Shown: in pieces, positions 15,431 through 23,353 of the stretch
How the letters are laid out: each line of letters begins with the position of its first letter
Numbering within the stretch: the stretch's first letter is position 1
NCBI RefSeq assembly: GCF_020073815.1
Contig: NZ_JAIQZJ010000029.1
Coordinates: forward strand, 1 to 36,530
Reading direction: 5' to 3'
Source of the DNA: Nocardioides mangrovi
GTDB taxonomy: Bacteria; Actinomycetota; Actinomycetes; Propionibacteriales; Nocardioidaceae
DNA: 36,530 bases
Notes under the pieces: model-generated
What the model was told of the DNA's origin: nothing
What the model saw: only the letters and a program-made list of their open reading frames with translations
Database searches by the model: none
Translations under genes and position numbers: made by a program

Positions 15431-15966
15431 CGGGGGTCCTCTCCTTCGTGGTCGGCGAGGTCGGGGAAGTGGGTGCGGAGCCGGGCCAGCGCACGGGAGG
15501 CGCGGGTGCGGCAGGCGGACTCGGACAGGCCGGTCTGGGTCGCGACCTCGGCGACCGGGAGGTCGTGGAAGTAGCGGAGCACCAGCACCGCGCGATCGGT
15601 CGGTGGCAGCGTCGCGAGCGCGTCGAGCAGGGACAGACGCAGCGTGGCGTCGCCGGTCGCGGCCGGTGCGTCGACGCCGTCGAGGAGCGGCAGCTCGGCC
15701 ACCCGCTTGCGGCGCCGGTCGGAGAGGAAGACGCGGGTGAGGATCGCCCGGACGTACGCCGTCGGGTTCTCCGCCCGGCTGACCAGGCGCCACCGCGCGA
15801 ACGCCTGGGCGTACGCGCTCTGCACCAGGTCCTCCGCGGCGTGCCGGTCCCCGGTGAGCAGCACGGCGGTCCGCAGCATCCGGTCACCGGTGGCGGCGAC
15901 GAGCTCCTCGAAGGTGGCGGGCCGGTGCGCCACGGTCACCGCCTCGTCCAGCAGTTCGGTCTTCAC
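15427..15966 (-). CDS. ECF sigma factor, SigE family
   Basis: A 179-residue extracytoplasmic-function sigma factor. Region 2 spans about 17-88, with the core-binding and -10 recognition helices (RTAVLLTGDRHAAEDLVQSA, then AENPTAYVRAILTRVFLSDRRR); region 4 spans about 110-168 (LPPTDRAVLVLRYFHDLPVAE, then SESACRTRASRALARLR), the -35 binding helix-turn-helix. It fits the actinobacterial SigE-like subfamily (TIGR02983). GTG 15966 has GGAAGGGT directly upstream and no TANNNT hexamer at 6-8 nt, unlike many neighbours, so it may use a different promoter class. It is coupled to the membrane protein downstream and starts 38 nt beyond the xseB stop. Target genes unknown. Confidence 0.9.
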   Translation of the reverse strand: MKTELLDEAVTVAHRPATFEELVAATGDRMLRTAVLLTGDRHAAEDLVQSAYAQAFARWRLVSRAENPTAYVRAILTRVFLSDRRRKRVAELPLLDGVDAPAATGDATLRLSLLDALATLPPTDRAVLVLRYFHDLPVAEVATQTGLSESACRTRASRALARLRTHFPDLADHEGEDPR

Positions 15967-16004
15967 ACCCTTCCAGAGGGGTGGGGTGCCCGGAATGTTG
16001 CAGA

Positions 16005-16232
16005 TCAGTCCTCGTCCGGGTCCTGGTCGCCCTCGATCGCCGAGTCCAGCCGCTGGCGGGCGCCGTCGAGCCAGTCCTGGCAGATGGTGGCGAGCTGCTC
16101 GCCGCGCTCCCAGAGGGCGAGCGACTCCTCGAGGGTGGTGCCGCCGGCCTCGAGGGCGCGGACCACCTCGACGAGCTCCTCGCGCGCCTGTTCGTACGAC
16201 GGGGTCTCCTGCTGCTCACTCTTCTTCGGCAT
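16005..16232 (-). CDS. xseB: Exodeoxyribonuclease VII small subunit
   Basis: A 75-residue subunit that binds the C-terminal helices of XseA to form exonuclease VII, which degrades single-stranded DNA to oligonucleotides. The core SYEQAREELVEVVRALEAGG, followed by TTLEESLALWERGEQLATIC, is the full XseB two-helix domain with the invariant LWERG. The acidic tail (EGDQDPDED) is usual. ATG 16232 lies inside the xseA 3' end (17-nt overlap), so the subunits are made together. Missed by a length filter but certain. Confidence 0.93.
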   Translation of the reverse strand: MPKKSEQQETPSYEQAREELVEVVRALEAGGTTLEESLALWERGEQLATICQDWLDGARQRLDSAIEGDQDPDED

Positions 16233-17463
16233 CGGGCTCCCTGTCGATCGTCTCGGTGCTGGTGGTGGTGGCGTGGATGCGGCCGTCGGCGACCCGCACG
16301 CTGACCGGGGCGCCGGCGGCGACGCCCGCGACGGAGGTGACGACGTGGCCCTCGGAGTCCTGGAGGACGGCGTACCCGCGCTGGAGCGTGGCCAGGGGCG
16401 AGAGCGCCCGGGCGCGGGCGCGCTGGTGGCCGATCTCGTCGGTGGCCCGGTCGAGCCGGTGCCCGAAGGTGCGGCGGGCCCGGTCGCGCAGCTGCGCGAC
16501 CTCGTCGATCCGGGCGTCGACCAGCGAGCGGGGGTCGGCGAGCGCGGGCCGGGAGCGCAGGGCGTCGAGCCCGGCCTGCTCCCGCGCCAACCACCCGGCG
16601 AGCGCGCCGCGGAGCCGGTCGCGGGCGCGGCCGACGTTGCGCAGCTCCTCGACGACGTCGGGGACCACCCGCTTGGCGGCGTCGGTCGGCGTCGAGGCGC
16701 GGACGTCGGCGACCAGGTCGAGCAGGGGGGTGTCGGGCTCATGGCCGATCGCGGAGACGACCGGGGTGCGGACCTTCGCGACCGCGCGGATCAGCGCCTC
16801 GTCGGAGAAGGGCAATAGGTCCTCGACCGAGCCGCCGCCGCGGGCGACGACGATCACCTCGACGGCGGGGTTGCGGTCGAGGCGCTCGACGGCCTCGATC
16901 ACCTCGGCCGCGGAGCGCGGGCCCTGCATCGCGGCGTACGCGACCTCGAAGGCGACCGCGGGCCAGCGCCGGCGGGCGTTCTCCAGGACGTCGCGCTCGG
17001 CCGCGCTGGTGGGGGCGGTGACGAGGCCGACGGTGCCGGGCAGGAAGGGCAGCGGACGCTTGAGCTCGGCGGCGAAGAGGCCCTCGGCGGCGAGCAGCTG
17101 GCGGCGCCGCTCGAGCCGGGCGAGCAGCTCGCCGAGGCCGACCATCCGGATGTCGCGGGCGTAGAGGGAGAAGGTGCCGCGGTTGGCGTAGTAGGACGGC
17201 TTGGCGTGCACGACGATGCTGGCGCCCTCGACCAGCGGCGGGTTGAGGCCGTCGAAGAGCACCCGCGAGCAGGTCACCGGGACCGAGATGTCGGCGACCG
17301 CGTCGCGCAGGGTCATGAAGACGGTCGCCATCCCCGGCCGGCGGCTGACCTGGGCCACCTGGCCCTCGACCCACACCGCGCCGAGCCGGTCGATCCAGCC
17401 CGCGACCGCGTTGGCGATCTGGCGGACCGGCGCCGGCGACTCGAGGGAGGTCTCCAGTGCCAT
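16216..17463 (-). CDS. xseA: Exodeoxyribonuclease VII large subunit
   Basis: The 415-residue catalytic subunit of exonuclease VII. The N-terminal OB fold covers about 15-110 (WVEGQVAQVSRRPGMATVFM) and the catalytic domain follows, with VGLVTAPTSAAERDVL, IVVARGGGSVEDLLPFSDE and the SAIGHEPDTPLLDLVADVRA-type motif, which carries the conserved metal/active-site residues. The coiled-coil C-terminal part that binds XseB covers about 270-370, ending ALSPLATLQRGYAVL. ATG 17463 is chosen because TAATCT lies exactly 7 nt upstream and no frame-compatible start is nearer the domain edge. It is divergent from ispH, as in mycobacteria. Confidence 0.96.
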   Translation of the reverse strand: MALETSLESPAPVRQIANAVAGWIDRLGAVWVEGQVAQVSRRPGMATVFMTLRDAVADISVPVTCSRVLFDGLNPPLVEGASIVVHAKPSYYANRGTFSLYARDIRMVGLGELLARLERRRQLLAAEGLFAAELKRPLPFLPGTVGLVTAPTSAAERDVLENARRRWPAVAFEVAYAAMQGPRSAAEVIEAVERLDRNPAVEVIVVARGGGSVEDLLPFSDEALIRAVAKVRTPVVSAIGHEPDTPLLDLVADVRASTPTDAAKRVVPDVVEELRNVGRARDRLRGALAGWLAREQAGLDALRSRPALADPRSLVDARIDEVAQLRDRARRTFGHRLDRATDEIGHQRARARALSPLATLQRGYAVLQDSEGHVVTSVAGVAAGAPVSVRVADGRIHATTTSTETIDREPDAEEE

Positions 17464-17470
17464 GCCCGCG

Positions 17471-17502
17471 AGATTAGGGGATGCCACCGACCTCTCTAGA
17501 CT
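17471..17502. promoter_or_regulatory. Divergent -10 elements for xseA and ispH
   Basis: TAATCT (17476 to 17471, minus) and TAGACT (17497-17502, plus) each lie exactly 7 nt from the ATG of xseA (17463) and ispH (17510). The start codons are 46 bp apart. Both genes have no Shine-Dalgarno sequence, supporting leaderless transcripts. Confidence 0.65.
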
Positions 17503-17509
17503 GGACGGC

Positions 17510-18523
17510 ATGACGACCGGCCTTCCGACCAATATGGGCATGCCGCCGATCCTGTCGCCGGACGAGGCCGAGAAGGCCGTCCTCCTGGCGGCACCGCGTG
17601 GCTACTGCGCCGGCGTCGACCGCGCCGTCATCACCGTGGAGAAGGCGCTCGACCTCTACGGCGCGCCCGTCTACGTGCGCAAGCAGATCGTCCACAACAA
17701 GCACGTCGTCGCCGACCTCGAGGCGCGCGGCGCGATCTTCGTCGAGGAGCTCGACGAGGTGCCGGCCGGCGAGACCGTGGTCTTCTCCGCGCACGGCGTC
17801 TCCCCAGAGGTCCACCGCCAGGCCGAGTCCCGCGACCTCAAGACCATCGACGCGACCTGCCCGCTGGTCACGAAGGTGCACCACGAGGCCAAGCGCTTCG
17901 CCAACGAGGACTACGACATCCTCCTCATCGGCCACGCCGGCCACGAGGAGGTCGAGGGCACCGCGGGCGAGGCGCCCGACCACATCCAGCTCGTGCAGAG
18001 CCCGGCCGACGTCCCCGGCATCGTGGTCCGCGACCCGAAGCGGGTCGCGTGGCTCTCGCAGACCACGCTGTCGGTCGACGAGACCCTCGAGACCGTGGCC
18101 GCGATCCGCGAGCGCTTCCCCGAGCTGCTCGACCCGCCCAGCGACGACATCTGCTACGCCACCCAGAACCGTCAGCTCGCGGTCAAGGAGATCTCCGCCG
18201 GCACCGACCTGGTGATCGTGGTCGGCTCGGGCAACTCCTCCAACTCCGTGCGCCTCGTCGAGGTCGCGCTCGAGGCGGGCGCCAAGGCGTCGTACCGCGT
18301 CGACGACGCCACGGAGATCGAGGAGGCCTGGCTCGACGGCGTCCGCACCGTCAGCGTCACCTCGGGGGCGAGCGTGCCGGAGGCGCTGGTCGAGGGCGTG
18401 CTCGCCTACCTCGCGGAGCGGGGCTACCCCGACGCCCGGGCGGTGCACAGCGCCGAGGAGTCGCTGATCTTCGCGCTCCCCAAGGAGCTGCGCCGCGACC
18501 TCAAGGCAGCGGGACGGGTCTGA
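17510..18523 (+). CDS. ispH: 4-hydroxy-3-methylbut-2-enyl diphosphate reductase
   Basis: The 337-residue iron-sulfur enzyme of the last MEP-pathway step, making isopentenyl and dimethylallyl diphosphate. All three cluster cysteines are seen: Cys33 (PRGYCAGVDRAV), Cys117 (DATCPLVTKVH) and Cys215 (DDICYATQNRQ). The substrate-binding motifs VHNKHVV (His62), SAHGVSP (His95), GHAGHEEVEG with the essential Glu, and VGSGNSSNS are intact. Cytoplasmic. ATG 17510 is fixed by a TAGACT -10 seven bases upstream. The YciO-type gene follows 8 nt after the stop, so the two are probably co-transcribed. M. tuberculosis has the same xseA-ispH pairing (lytB2, Rv1110). Confidence 0.97.
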   Translation: MTTGLPTNMGMPPILSPDEAEKAVLLAAPRGYCAGVDRAVITVEKALDLYGAPVYVRKQIVHNKHVVADLEARGAIFVEELDEVPAGETVVFSAHGVSPEVHRQAESRDLKTIDATCPLVTKVHHEAKRFANEDYDILLIGHAGHEEVEGTAGEAPDHIQLVQSPADVPGIVVRDPKRVAWLSQTTLSVDETLETVAAIRERFPELLDPPSDDICYATQNRQLAVKEISAGTDLVIVVGSGNSSNSVRLVEVALEAGAKASYRVDDATEIEEAWLDGVRTVSVTSGASVPEALVEGVLAYLAERGYPDARAVHSAEESLIFALPKELRRDLKAAGRV

Positions 18524-18531
18524 GGTACGAC

Positions 18532-19158
18532 GTGGCTCGCTACCTCGACGTCCACCCGGACAACCCGCAGCCGCGCCTGCTCGGCCAGATCGCCGACGCG
18601 CTGCGCGACGACCAGCTGATCGCCTACCCGACCGACTCGGGCTACGCGCTCGGCAGCCGGCTCGACAACCGTGACGGCCGCGACCGGATCCTGCGGATCC
18701 GTGGTCTCGACGACCGCCACCACTTCACGCTCATGTGCAAGGACTTCGCCCAGCTCGGGCAGTTCGTGCAGATCAGCAACACGGCGTTCCGGGCGATCAA
18801 GGGCGCGACGCCCGGGCCCTACACGTTCATCCTGCCGGCGACCGCCGAGGTGCCGCGCCGGCTGATGCACCCGAAGAAGCGCACCGTCGGCGTCCGCATC
18901 CCCGACCACGTCTTCGTCCAGGCGCTGCTCGAGGAGCTCGGCGAGCCGCTGCTCACCAGCACGCTGATCCTGCCCGGCGAGACCGAGCCGCGCAGCCAGG
19001 GCTGGGAGATCAAGGAGGAGCTCGACCACCAGGTCGACATCGTGGTCGAGGCGGGGGAGACCCTGGCCGAGCCGACCACCGTGATCGACTGGTCGGAGGG
19101 CTACCCGGAGGTCGTGCGGGTCGGCGCGGGCGACCCGAGCCGGTTCGAGGCCGCCTGA
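18532..19158 (+). CDS. YciO/Sua5/YrdC-family RNA-binding protein
   Basis: A 208-residue protein of the YrdC-like family, close to YciO, which is related to the enzyme making threonylcarbamoyl-AMP for tRNA t6A but whose own reaction is not established for most members. Visible motifs: IAYPTDSGYALG (the YPTDTxYGLG nucleotide pocket), HHFTLMCKDFAQL, TPGPYTFILPATAEVPR and KRTVGVRIPDH, then TSTLILPG. GTG 18532 follows TGAGG, which doubles as the ispH stop and a ribosome binding site. The 3' end overlaps the DUF6542 gene by 58 nt on the other strand. YciO rather than TsaC is favoured because a DUF-type C-terminal Sua5 domain is missing and the length is about 206. Confidence 0.88.
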   Translation: MARYLDVHPDNPQPRLLGQIADALRDDQLIAYPTDSGYALGSRLDNRDGRDRILRIRGLDDRHHFTLMCKDFAQLGQFVQISNTAFRAIKGATPGPYTFILPATAEVPRRLMHPKKRTVGVRIPDHVFVQALLEELGEPLLTSTLILPGETEPRSQGWEIKEELDHQVDIVVEAGETLAEPTTVIDWSEGYPEVVRVGAGDPSRFEAA

Positions 19159-19586
19159 GCCTGGGCCTGACGCTGGGCCTGGGTCCGGCCCTGGGCCAGC
19201 ACCCGGTGCCGGATGGCGAGGGTGGCCAGGGTCAGGGCGTAGCCGACCACCAGCGCGGTCGCGTGGTGGGCGAGCCCGGACACCACGGCCTGCACGATGC
19301 CGTCGGTCCGGTCGGCGATCACCGCCGGTCGGGTGGCCCCGAGCAGCAGGAAGACGCCCATCATCAGCAGCGGCGGCAGCACGCCGACGGTGAAGAAGTC
19401 GCGCTGGCGCACGGCGAGCGCGACCGCGACGCAGGTCGCCGCGAAGCCGAGGTCGAAGAGCCAGCCGACGTGGTCGAAGACCACGATGTCGAGGGCGACC
19501 GCCGTCAGGACGAGCGCCAGCCCGAGCAGGACCACCTGGCGGCCCGGCTCGTGGCCTTCCTCCCACAGGGTCTGGCTGTGGCTCAC
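19101..19586 (-). CDS. DUF6542-type integral membrane protein
   Basis: A 161-residue protein with about four transmembrane segments (VVLLGLALVLTAVALDIVVF; FAATCVAVALAVR; VLPPLLMMGVFLLLGATRP; VVSGLAHHATALVVGYALTL). This pattern, including DIVVFDHVGWLFDLGF and the small loop with ATRPAVIA, fits the actinobacterial DUF6542 family, which tends to lie close to ispH and ychF. Function unknown. The C-terminal tail (AQGRTQAQRQAQAQAAS) is a low-complexity Gln/Ala run encoded by CTGGGC-type repeats and overlaps the convergent YciO gene by 58 nt, suggesting recent extension past an earlier stop. GTG 19586 overlaps the rmuC stop (GTGA). Confidence 0.75.
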   Translation of the reverse strand: MSHSQTLWEEGHEPGRQVVLLGLALVLTAVALDIVVFDHVGWLFDLGFAATCVAVALAVRQRDFFTVGVLPPLLMMGVFLLLGATRPAVIADRTDGIVQAVVSGLAHHATALVVGYALTLATLAIRHRVLAQGRTQAQRQAQAQAASNRLGSPAPTRTTSG

Positions 19587-20656
19587 AGGGCGAGGGTATG
19601 GTCCCCGCTCTCGTCACCGTCGGCGGCGCGCCGTTGCACGACCCGGAGCTCGGTGGGTGATATGGACCGGCTGGCGGCGTCCACCTGGCGGGGCGCGGGC
19701 AGGTCGCCGAGCTTCCGGGCGCTCACCAGGACCCGCGACTCCAGGGACCCGATCGTCTGGTTGTAGTGGCCGACGGCAGCGGTCAGCGAGCGGCCGAGCT
19801 GGTCGAGGTGGCCGTTCATCGTCGCCAGCCGGGCGTGCAGCTCGCGGCCCAGGTCGTGGACCTCGCGGGCGCGGTCGGCGAGCACCTCGTGGCTCCACCC
19901 GTGGGCGACCGTGCGGAGGAGCGCGATGAGCGTGGTGGGCGTCGCGAGCACCACCTGGCGCGTGGCGGCGTGCTCGATCAGCCCGCCGTCGGTCTCCAGC
20001 GCCGCGGCGAGGAAGGACTCGGCGGGCACGAAGAGGACGACGAACTCCGGGCTCTCGTCCAGCGACCGCCAGTACTGCTTGGAGCCGAGCTGGTCGATGT
20101 GGGTGCGCAGCTGCCCGACGTGGCGGCGCAGGTGGTGGCGCCGCTCGTCCTCGTCGTCGGTCGAGGTGGCGTCGAGGTAGGCGTCGAGCGGCACCTTGGC
20201 GTCGACGACCACCCGGCGACCGCCGACCAGGTGCACGACGAGGTCGGGTCGGCGGGCGCCGTCGTCGAGCCGGGTCTGCTCGGTGAAGTCGCAGCGGTCG
20301 ACCAGCCCGGCCAGCTCGACCGCGCGGCGCAGGTGGAGCTCGCCCCACCGGCCCCGCACCTGCGGCTTGCGCAGCGCGGTCGCCAGCGACTGCGTCTCGC
20401 GGCGCAGCCCCTCGGCGGTGTGCCGCATGTCGAGCACCTGCTGGTTGAGCTGCCCCTGCCAGGTCGCCCGCTGGTGGTCGAGGTCGCGCATCTGGTCGCT
20501 GAGCCGGTCGAGGCCCTGCATCACGTCGGCCTGGTCGACCAGGCCGGCGGCGTACGTCGTCATGGTGGTGGTCCGGGAACGCGACCACAGCACGCCGAGC
20601 ACGACACCGAGGCCGAGCCCGACGAGCAGGGTGAGGAAGAGCGTCACGGGGTTCAT
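19583..20656 (-). CDS. rmuC: DNA recombination protein RmuC
   Basis: A 357-residue RmuC-family protein, predicted to restrain recombination between inverted repeats; the core is a PD-(D/E)XK-type nuclease fold. The N-terminal helix (5-24) anchors it to the membrane, a coiled coil follows (about 40-95), and the core includes GRWGELHLRRAVELAGL, DLVVHLVGGRRVVVDAKVPL with the Asp...Asp-Ala-Lys catalytic triplet, and FVVLFVPAESFLAAAL. All nuclease-core residues look intact. ATG 20656; weak CACACT 6 nt upstream. It is co-directional with xthA (46-nt gap) and DUF6542 (overlap). Confidence 0.92.
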   Translation of the reverse strand: MNPVTLFLTLLVGLGLGVVLGVLWSRSRTTTMTTYAAGLVDQADVMQGLDRLSDQMRDLDHQRATWQGQLNQQVLDMRHTAEGLRRETQSLATALRKPQVRGRWGELHLRRAVELAGLVDRCDFTEQTRLDDGARRPDLVVHLVGGRRVVVDAKVPLDAYLDATSTDDEDERRHHLRRHVGQLRTHIDQLGSKQYWRSLDESPEFVVLFVPAESFLAAALETDGGLIEHAATRQVVLATPTTLIALLRTVAHGWSHEVLADRAREVHDLGRELHARLATMNGHLDQLGRSLTAAVGHYNQTIGSLESRVLVSARKLGDLPAPRQVDAASRSISPTELRVVQRRAADGDESGDHTLAL

Positions 20657-20702
20657 GGGGCCAGTGTGGCGGGGGGTACCGACACCGGCGGTGGAACGAC
20701 CC

Positions 20703-21494
20703 TCAGTCGGCGAGGTCGACGACGACCGGGGCGTGGTCGGAGGGGGCGCCGGTGCCCTGGGCGGGGTCGCGGGCGTCGCGGTCGACGAAGGCGCCGGTGA
20801 CGCGGCCGGCCAGCGACGGCGAGCCGAGCACGAAGTCGATCCGCAGGCCGCGGTCGCGCTCGAAGCGCTGCCGGTAGTAGTCCCAGTAGGTGTACGACGG
20901 GTCGTGCGGCTTCACGGTGTCGACCCAGCCGTCCTCGGCGAACCGGAAGAACGCCTCCCGCTCGGCGGGGGTCACGTGGGTGGAGTTCTTGAACTGGGCG
21001 ACGTCGAAGACGTCGTCGTCGGTGGGGCAGACGTTCCAGTCGCCGACCAGGGCCGCATCGCCGCCGAGCCAGTCTTGCGCGGCGGTGCGCAGCGCGGCGT
21101 ACCACTCCAGCTTGTAGGCGTAGTGCGGGTCGTCGGGCTTGCGGCCGTTGGGGATGTAGAGCGACCAGACCCGGACGCCGCCGCAGGTCGCACCGATCGC
21201 CCGGGACTCGATGTCGGCCGGGCCGTCGTCCTTGGCCCAGCCGGGCTGGCCGGGGAAGCCGGTGACCACGTCGTCGAGCCCCACCCGGCTGATGATCGCG
21301 ACGCCGTTCCACTGGTTCGTCCCGGCCGCGGCCACGTCGTACCCCCGCGCCTGCAGGCCCATCAGCGGCAGCTGCTCCTCGCGCGCCTTGGTCTCCTGGA
21401 CCGCGAGGACGTCGATCTCGTGCTGGTCGAGGAAGGCCTCGACGCGGTCGATGCGGGTGCGGAGGGAGTTGACGTTCCAGGTCGCGATGCGCAC
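20703..21494 (-). CDS. xthA: Exodeoxyribonuclease III / AP endonuclease
   Basis: A 263-residue AP endonuclease of the exonuclease III family that cleaves abasic sites and trims 3' ends in base excision repair. Every catalytic residue can be placed: Asn7 (ATWNVNSLR), Glu34 (VQETK), Tyr113 (SLYIPNG), Asp152 and Asn154 (GDWNV), Asp220 (RIDFVLGS) and Asp253-His254 (SDHAPV). GTG 21494 is used; a TAGGCT hexamer lies 6 nt before it and no Shine-Dalgarno is seen. It heads a repair-linked unit with rmuC and is divergent from the potassium channel gene, 60 bp away. Confidence 0.96.
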   Translation of the reverse strand: MRIATWNVNSLRTRIDRVEAFLDQHEIDVLAVQETKAREEQLPLMGLQARGYDVAAAGTNQWNGVAIISRVGLDDVVTGFPGQPGWAKDDGPADIESRAIGATCGGVRVWSLYIPNGRKPDDPHYAYKLEWYAALRTAAQDWLGGDAALVGDWNVCPTDDDVFDVAQFKNSTHVTPAEREAFFRFAEDGWVDTVKPHDPSYTYWDYYRQRFERDRGLRIDFVLGSPSLAGRVTGAFVDRDARDPAQGTGAPSDHAPVVVDLAD

Positions 21495-21500
21495 CGGTCC

Positions 21501-21506
21501 AGCCTA
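21501..21506 (-). promoter_or_regulatory. -10 element TAGGCT of xthA
   Basis: TAGGCT on the minus strand, 6 nt before GTG 21494. The divergent channel gene has only a CACCCT (21542-21547, plus) 7 nt before its ATG, two of the three key positions. Confidence 0.5.
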
Positions 21507-21554
21507 GGGGCCGGGTTAACACGGGTGACACGTCCGCCCGTCACCCTGTGGCGC

Positions 21555-23351
21555 ATGACGCAGGCGACGTCGGAGTGGAGCGGGCACGTCATCGTGTGCG
21601 GCCTGCACGACGAGGGCCTGCGCGTGGTCGAGCAGCTGCACGCCGTCGGGGTGCCGGTGGTGGTCGTCGACCCGGTGCCCGACCACCGGCTGGTCGAGGC
21701 GCTGCGCGTCCTGCAGGTGCCGTACGTCGCGGCCGACGCGCGCGAGCCGGCCACCCTCGCCACCGCCGGGCTGGCTGGTGCACTGGCGCTGGTCTGCGCC
21801 GAGAGCGACGACCTCCAGACCCTCGCGACCGCGCTGCTCGCCCGCGAGCTCCGGCCCGAGCTGCGGGTCGTCGTCCAGCTGCGCAACGCGGCGGTCGGCC
21901 GGGCGCTCGCCGACGTCGGCGTCGCGGTGCTCGACGTGGCGAGGCTGACCGCGCCCTCGGTCGTCGAGGCCTGCCTGCGCAGCGGCGCCTGGACGCTCCG
22001 CCTCGGCGCGGAGAGCTTCCGCGTGGTGGAGACGACCTGCCTGCGGCCCGGGCGGCTCCGCGACCTGTACGGCGACCTGGCGCCGATCGCCGTGGTGCCC
22101 GCGGCGACCGGGCGCGCGGCCGTCGCGCCCGGTCGCGACACCGAGGTCGAGGCCGGCGACACGGTCGTCGTGGTCGGGACGCCCGACGAGATCGGCGACA
22201 TCGACCCGGGCGCGCGGCGTACCGCCACGGCGCCGGCGTTCGTCGGCGCCCGGGCCCCGCGGCCGCCCCGGGCGCAGCGCTCCCTGCTGCGCGACCTGGT
22301 CGCCGACATCGACCGCCGGATCAAGCTCGCGCTACTCGCCCTGCTGGGCCTGATCGCCGCGTCGATGACGATGCTGCTGGTCGGCTACGAGGAGCCCAGC
22401 GGGCGTCGGATGACGCCGCTGGACGCCCTCTACTTCACCGTCGAGACCATCGGCACCGTCGGCTACGGCGACTTCTACTTCCGCGACCAGCACCCGTGGC
22501 TGCGGCTGTGGGCGATCTGCCTGATGGTCGTCGGCGCGACCCTGGCGACCGTCTTCTTCGCGCTGCTCACCAACGCGCTCATCGGGCGGCGGATCGAGGA
22601 GACCCTCGGCCGTCGGCGGATCACCGGCCTCGACGGCCACGTGATCGTGGTCGGCGTCGGGTCGATCGGCGTCGCCGTCGTCGACGGGCTGCGGGCCGCC
22701 GGCACCGAGGTCGTGGCGGTCGACGGCGACGAGGGCAACCGCTTCCTGGGCCAGCTGCGCGAGAAGCAGGTCCCGGTCGTCACCGCCGACGCGACCCTCC
22801 CCGAGACCCTGGCCAGCCTCCGGCTCGACCGGGCCCGAGCGGTCGCGGTGATGACCAGCGACGACCTCGCCAACCTGGAGGCCGGCCTGGCCGTCCGCGA
22901 CCTCCTCGGCGAGCGGTGGCCGACCGTCCCGGTGGTGCTGCGGCTCTTCGACCAGCGGCTCGCGGACACGGTCGCGACCAGCTTCGACTTCCGCTTCGTG
23001 CGTTCCCCCGCCGCGCTCGCCGCGCCGTGGTTCGTGGGCGCCGCCCTCGGCCTCGACGTGATCGACACCTTCTACGTCGGTGACCGGCCGATGCTCGTCG
23101 CCCGCCTGGACGTACGCCCGGGCAGCGGGCTGGACGGCCTCGCGATGCGGGACCTCGCGGCGCGGATCCTCGTCGTCTCGCTGGTCCGCGAGGGCGGGCC
23201 GGCCGAGCACAAGCCGCGGCGCGACACCCGGTTCGCGGCGGGGGACACCGCCTTCCTGGTGGGGCCCTACGAGGAGCTCCTGCACCTGCTGCGCACCGAT
23301 GCGCCGAGCCCGGCGCGGCGTACCACCGGAGATGTACAAGAAACCTTGTAG
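21555..23351 (+). CDS. Potassium channel with RCK (TrkA-N/TrkA-C) domains on both sides of the pore
   Basis: A 598-residue protein with the order RCK, pore, RCK. The first TrkA-N Rossmann domain (about 10-130, GLHDEG at 16-21) and TrkA-C-like part (about 145-215) precede a two-helix channel: TM1 about 258-277, the filter TVGYGD at 301-306, TM2 about 317-342. The second TrkA-N domain begins at 361 (GVGSIG 367-372, acidic Asp390 after beta-2) and a second TrkA-C ends near 580. TVGYGD predicts potassium selectivity; the canonical glycine pattern of the second Rossmann fold suggests nucleotide binding, while the first has GLHDEG and may not bind NAD. ATG 21555. The 3' end holds half of the next gene's operator. 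Confidence 0.9.
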   Translation: MTQATSEWSGHVIVCGLHDEGLRVVEQLHAVGVPVVVVDPVPDHRLVEALRVLQVPYVAADAREPATLATAGLAGALALVCAESDDLQTLATALLARELRPELRVVVQLRNAAVGRALADVGVAVLDVARLTAPSVVEACLRSGAWTLRLGAESFRVVETTCLRPGRLRDLYGDLAPIAVVPAATGRAAVAPGRDTEVEAGDTVVVVGTPDEIGDIDPGARRTATAPAFVGARAPRPPRAQRSLLRDLVADIDRRIKLALLALLGLIAASMTMLLVGYEEPSGRRMTPLDALYFTVETIGTVGYGDFYFRDQHPWLRLWAICLMVVGATLATVFFALLTNALIGRRIEETLGRRRITGLDGHVIVVGVGSIGVAVVDGLRAAGTEVVAVDGDEGNRFLGQLREKQVPVVTADATLPETLASLRLDRARAVAVMTSDDLANLEAGLAVRDLLGERWPTVPVVLRLFDQRLADTVATSFDFRFVRSPAALAAPWFVGAALGLDVIDTFYVGDRPMLVARLDVRPGSGLDGLAMRDLAARILVVSLVREGGPAEHKPRRDTRFAAGDTAFLVGPYEELLHLLRTDAPSPARRTTGDVQETL

Positions 23352-23353
23352 AT
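23332..23353. promoter_or_regulatory. Operator palindrome of the ArsR-like regulator
   Basis: ATGTACAAG-AAAC-CTTGTAGAT: nine-base arms with one mismatch around a four-base spacer, unusually AT-rich for this genome. It covers the -35 element (TTGTAG, 23346-23351) of the ArsR-like gene and the stop codon of the channel gene. Typical of ArsR/HTH_20 autoregulation. Confidence 0.65.

Noticed and set aside
18532..19158. Full-length Sua5/TsaC for tRNA t6A synthesis
   Set aside because: Length and motifs fit YciO better, and the Sua5 C-terminal domain is missing; the general YrdC-family call is kept.
20196..21554. N-terminal extension of the channel protein by about 450 codons
   Set aside because: The extension is antisense to rmuC and xthA, has no recognisable fold, and ATG 21555 begins exactly at the RCK domain.
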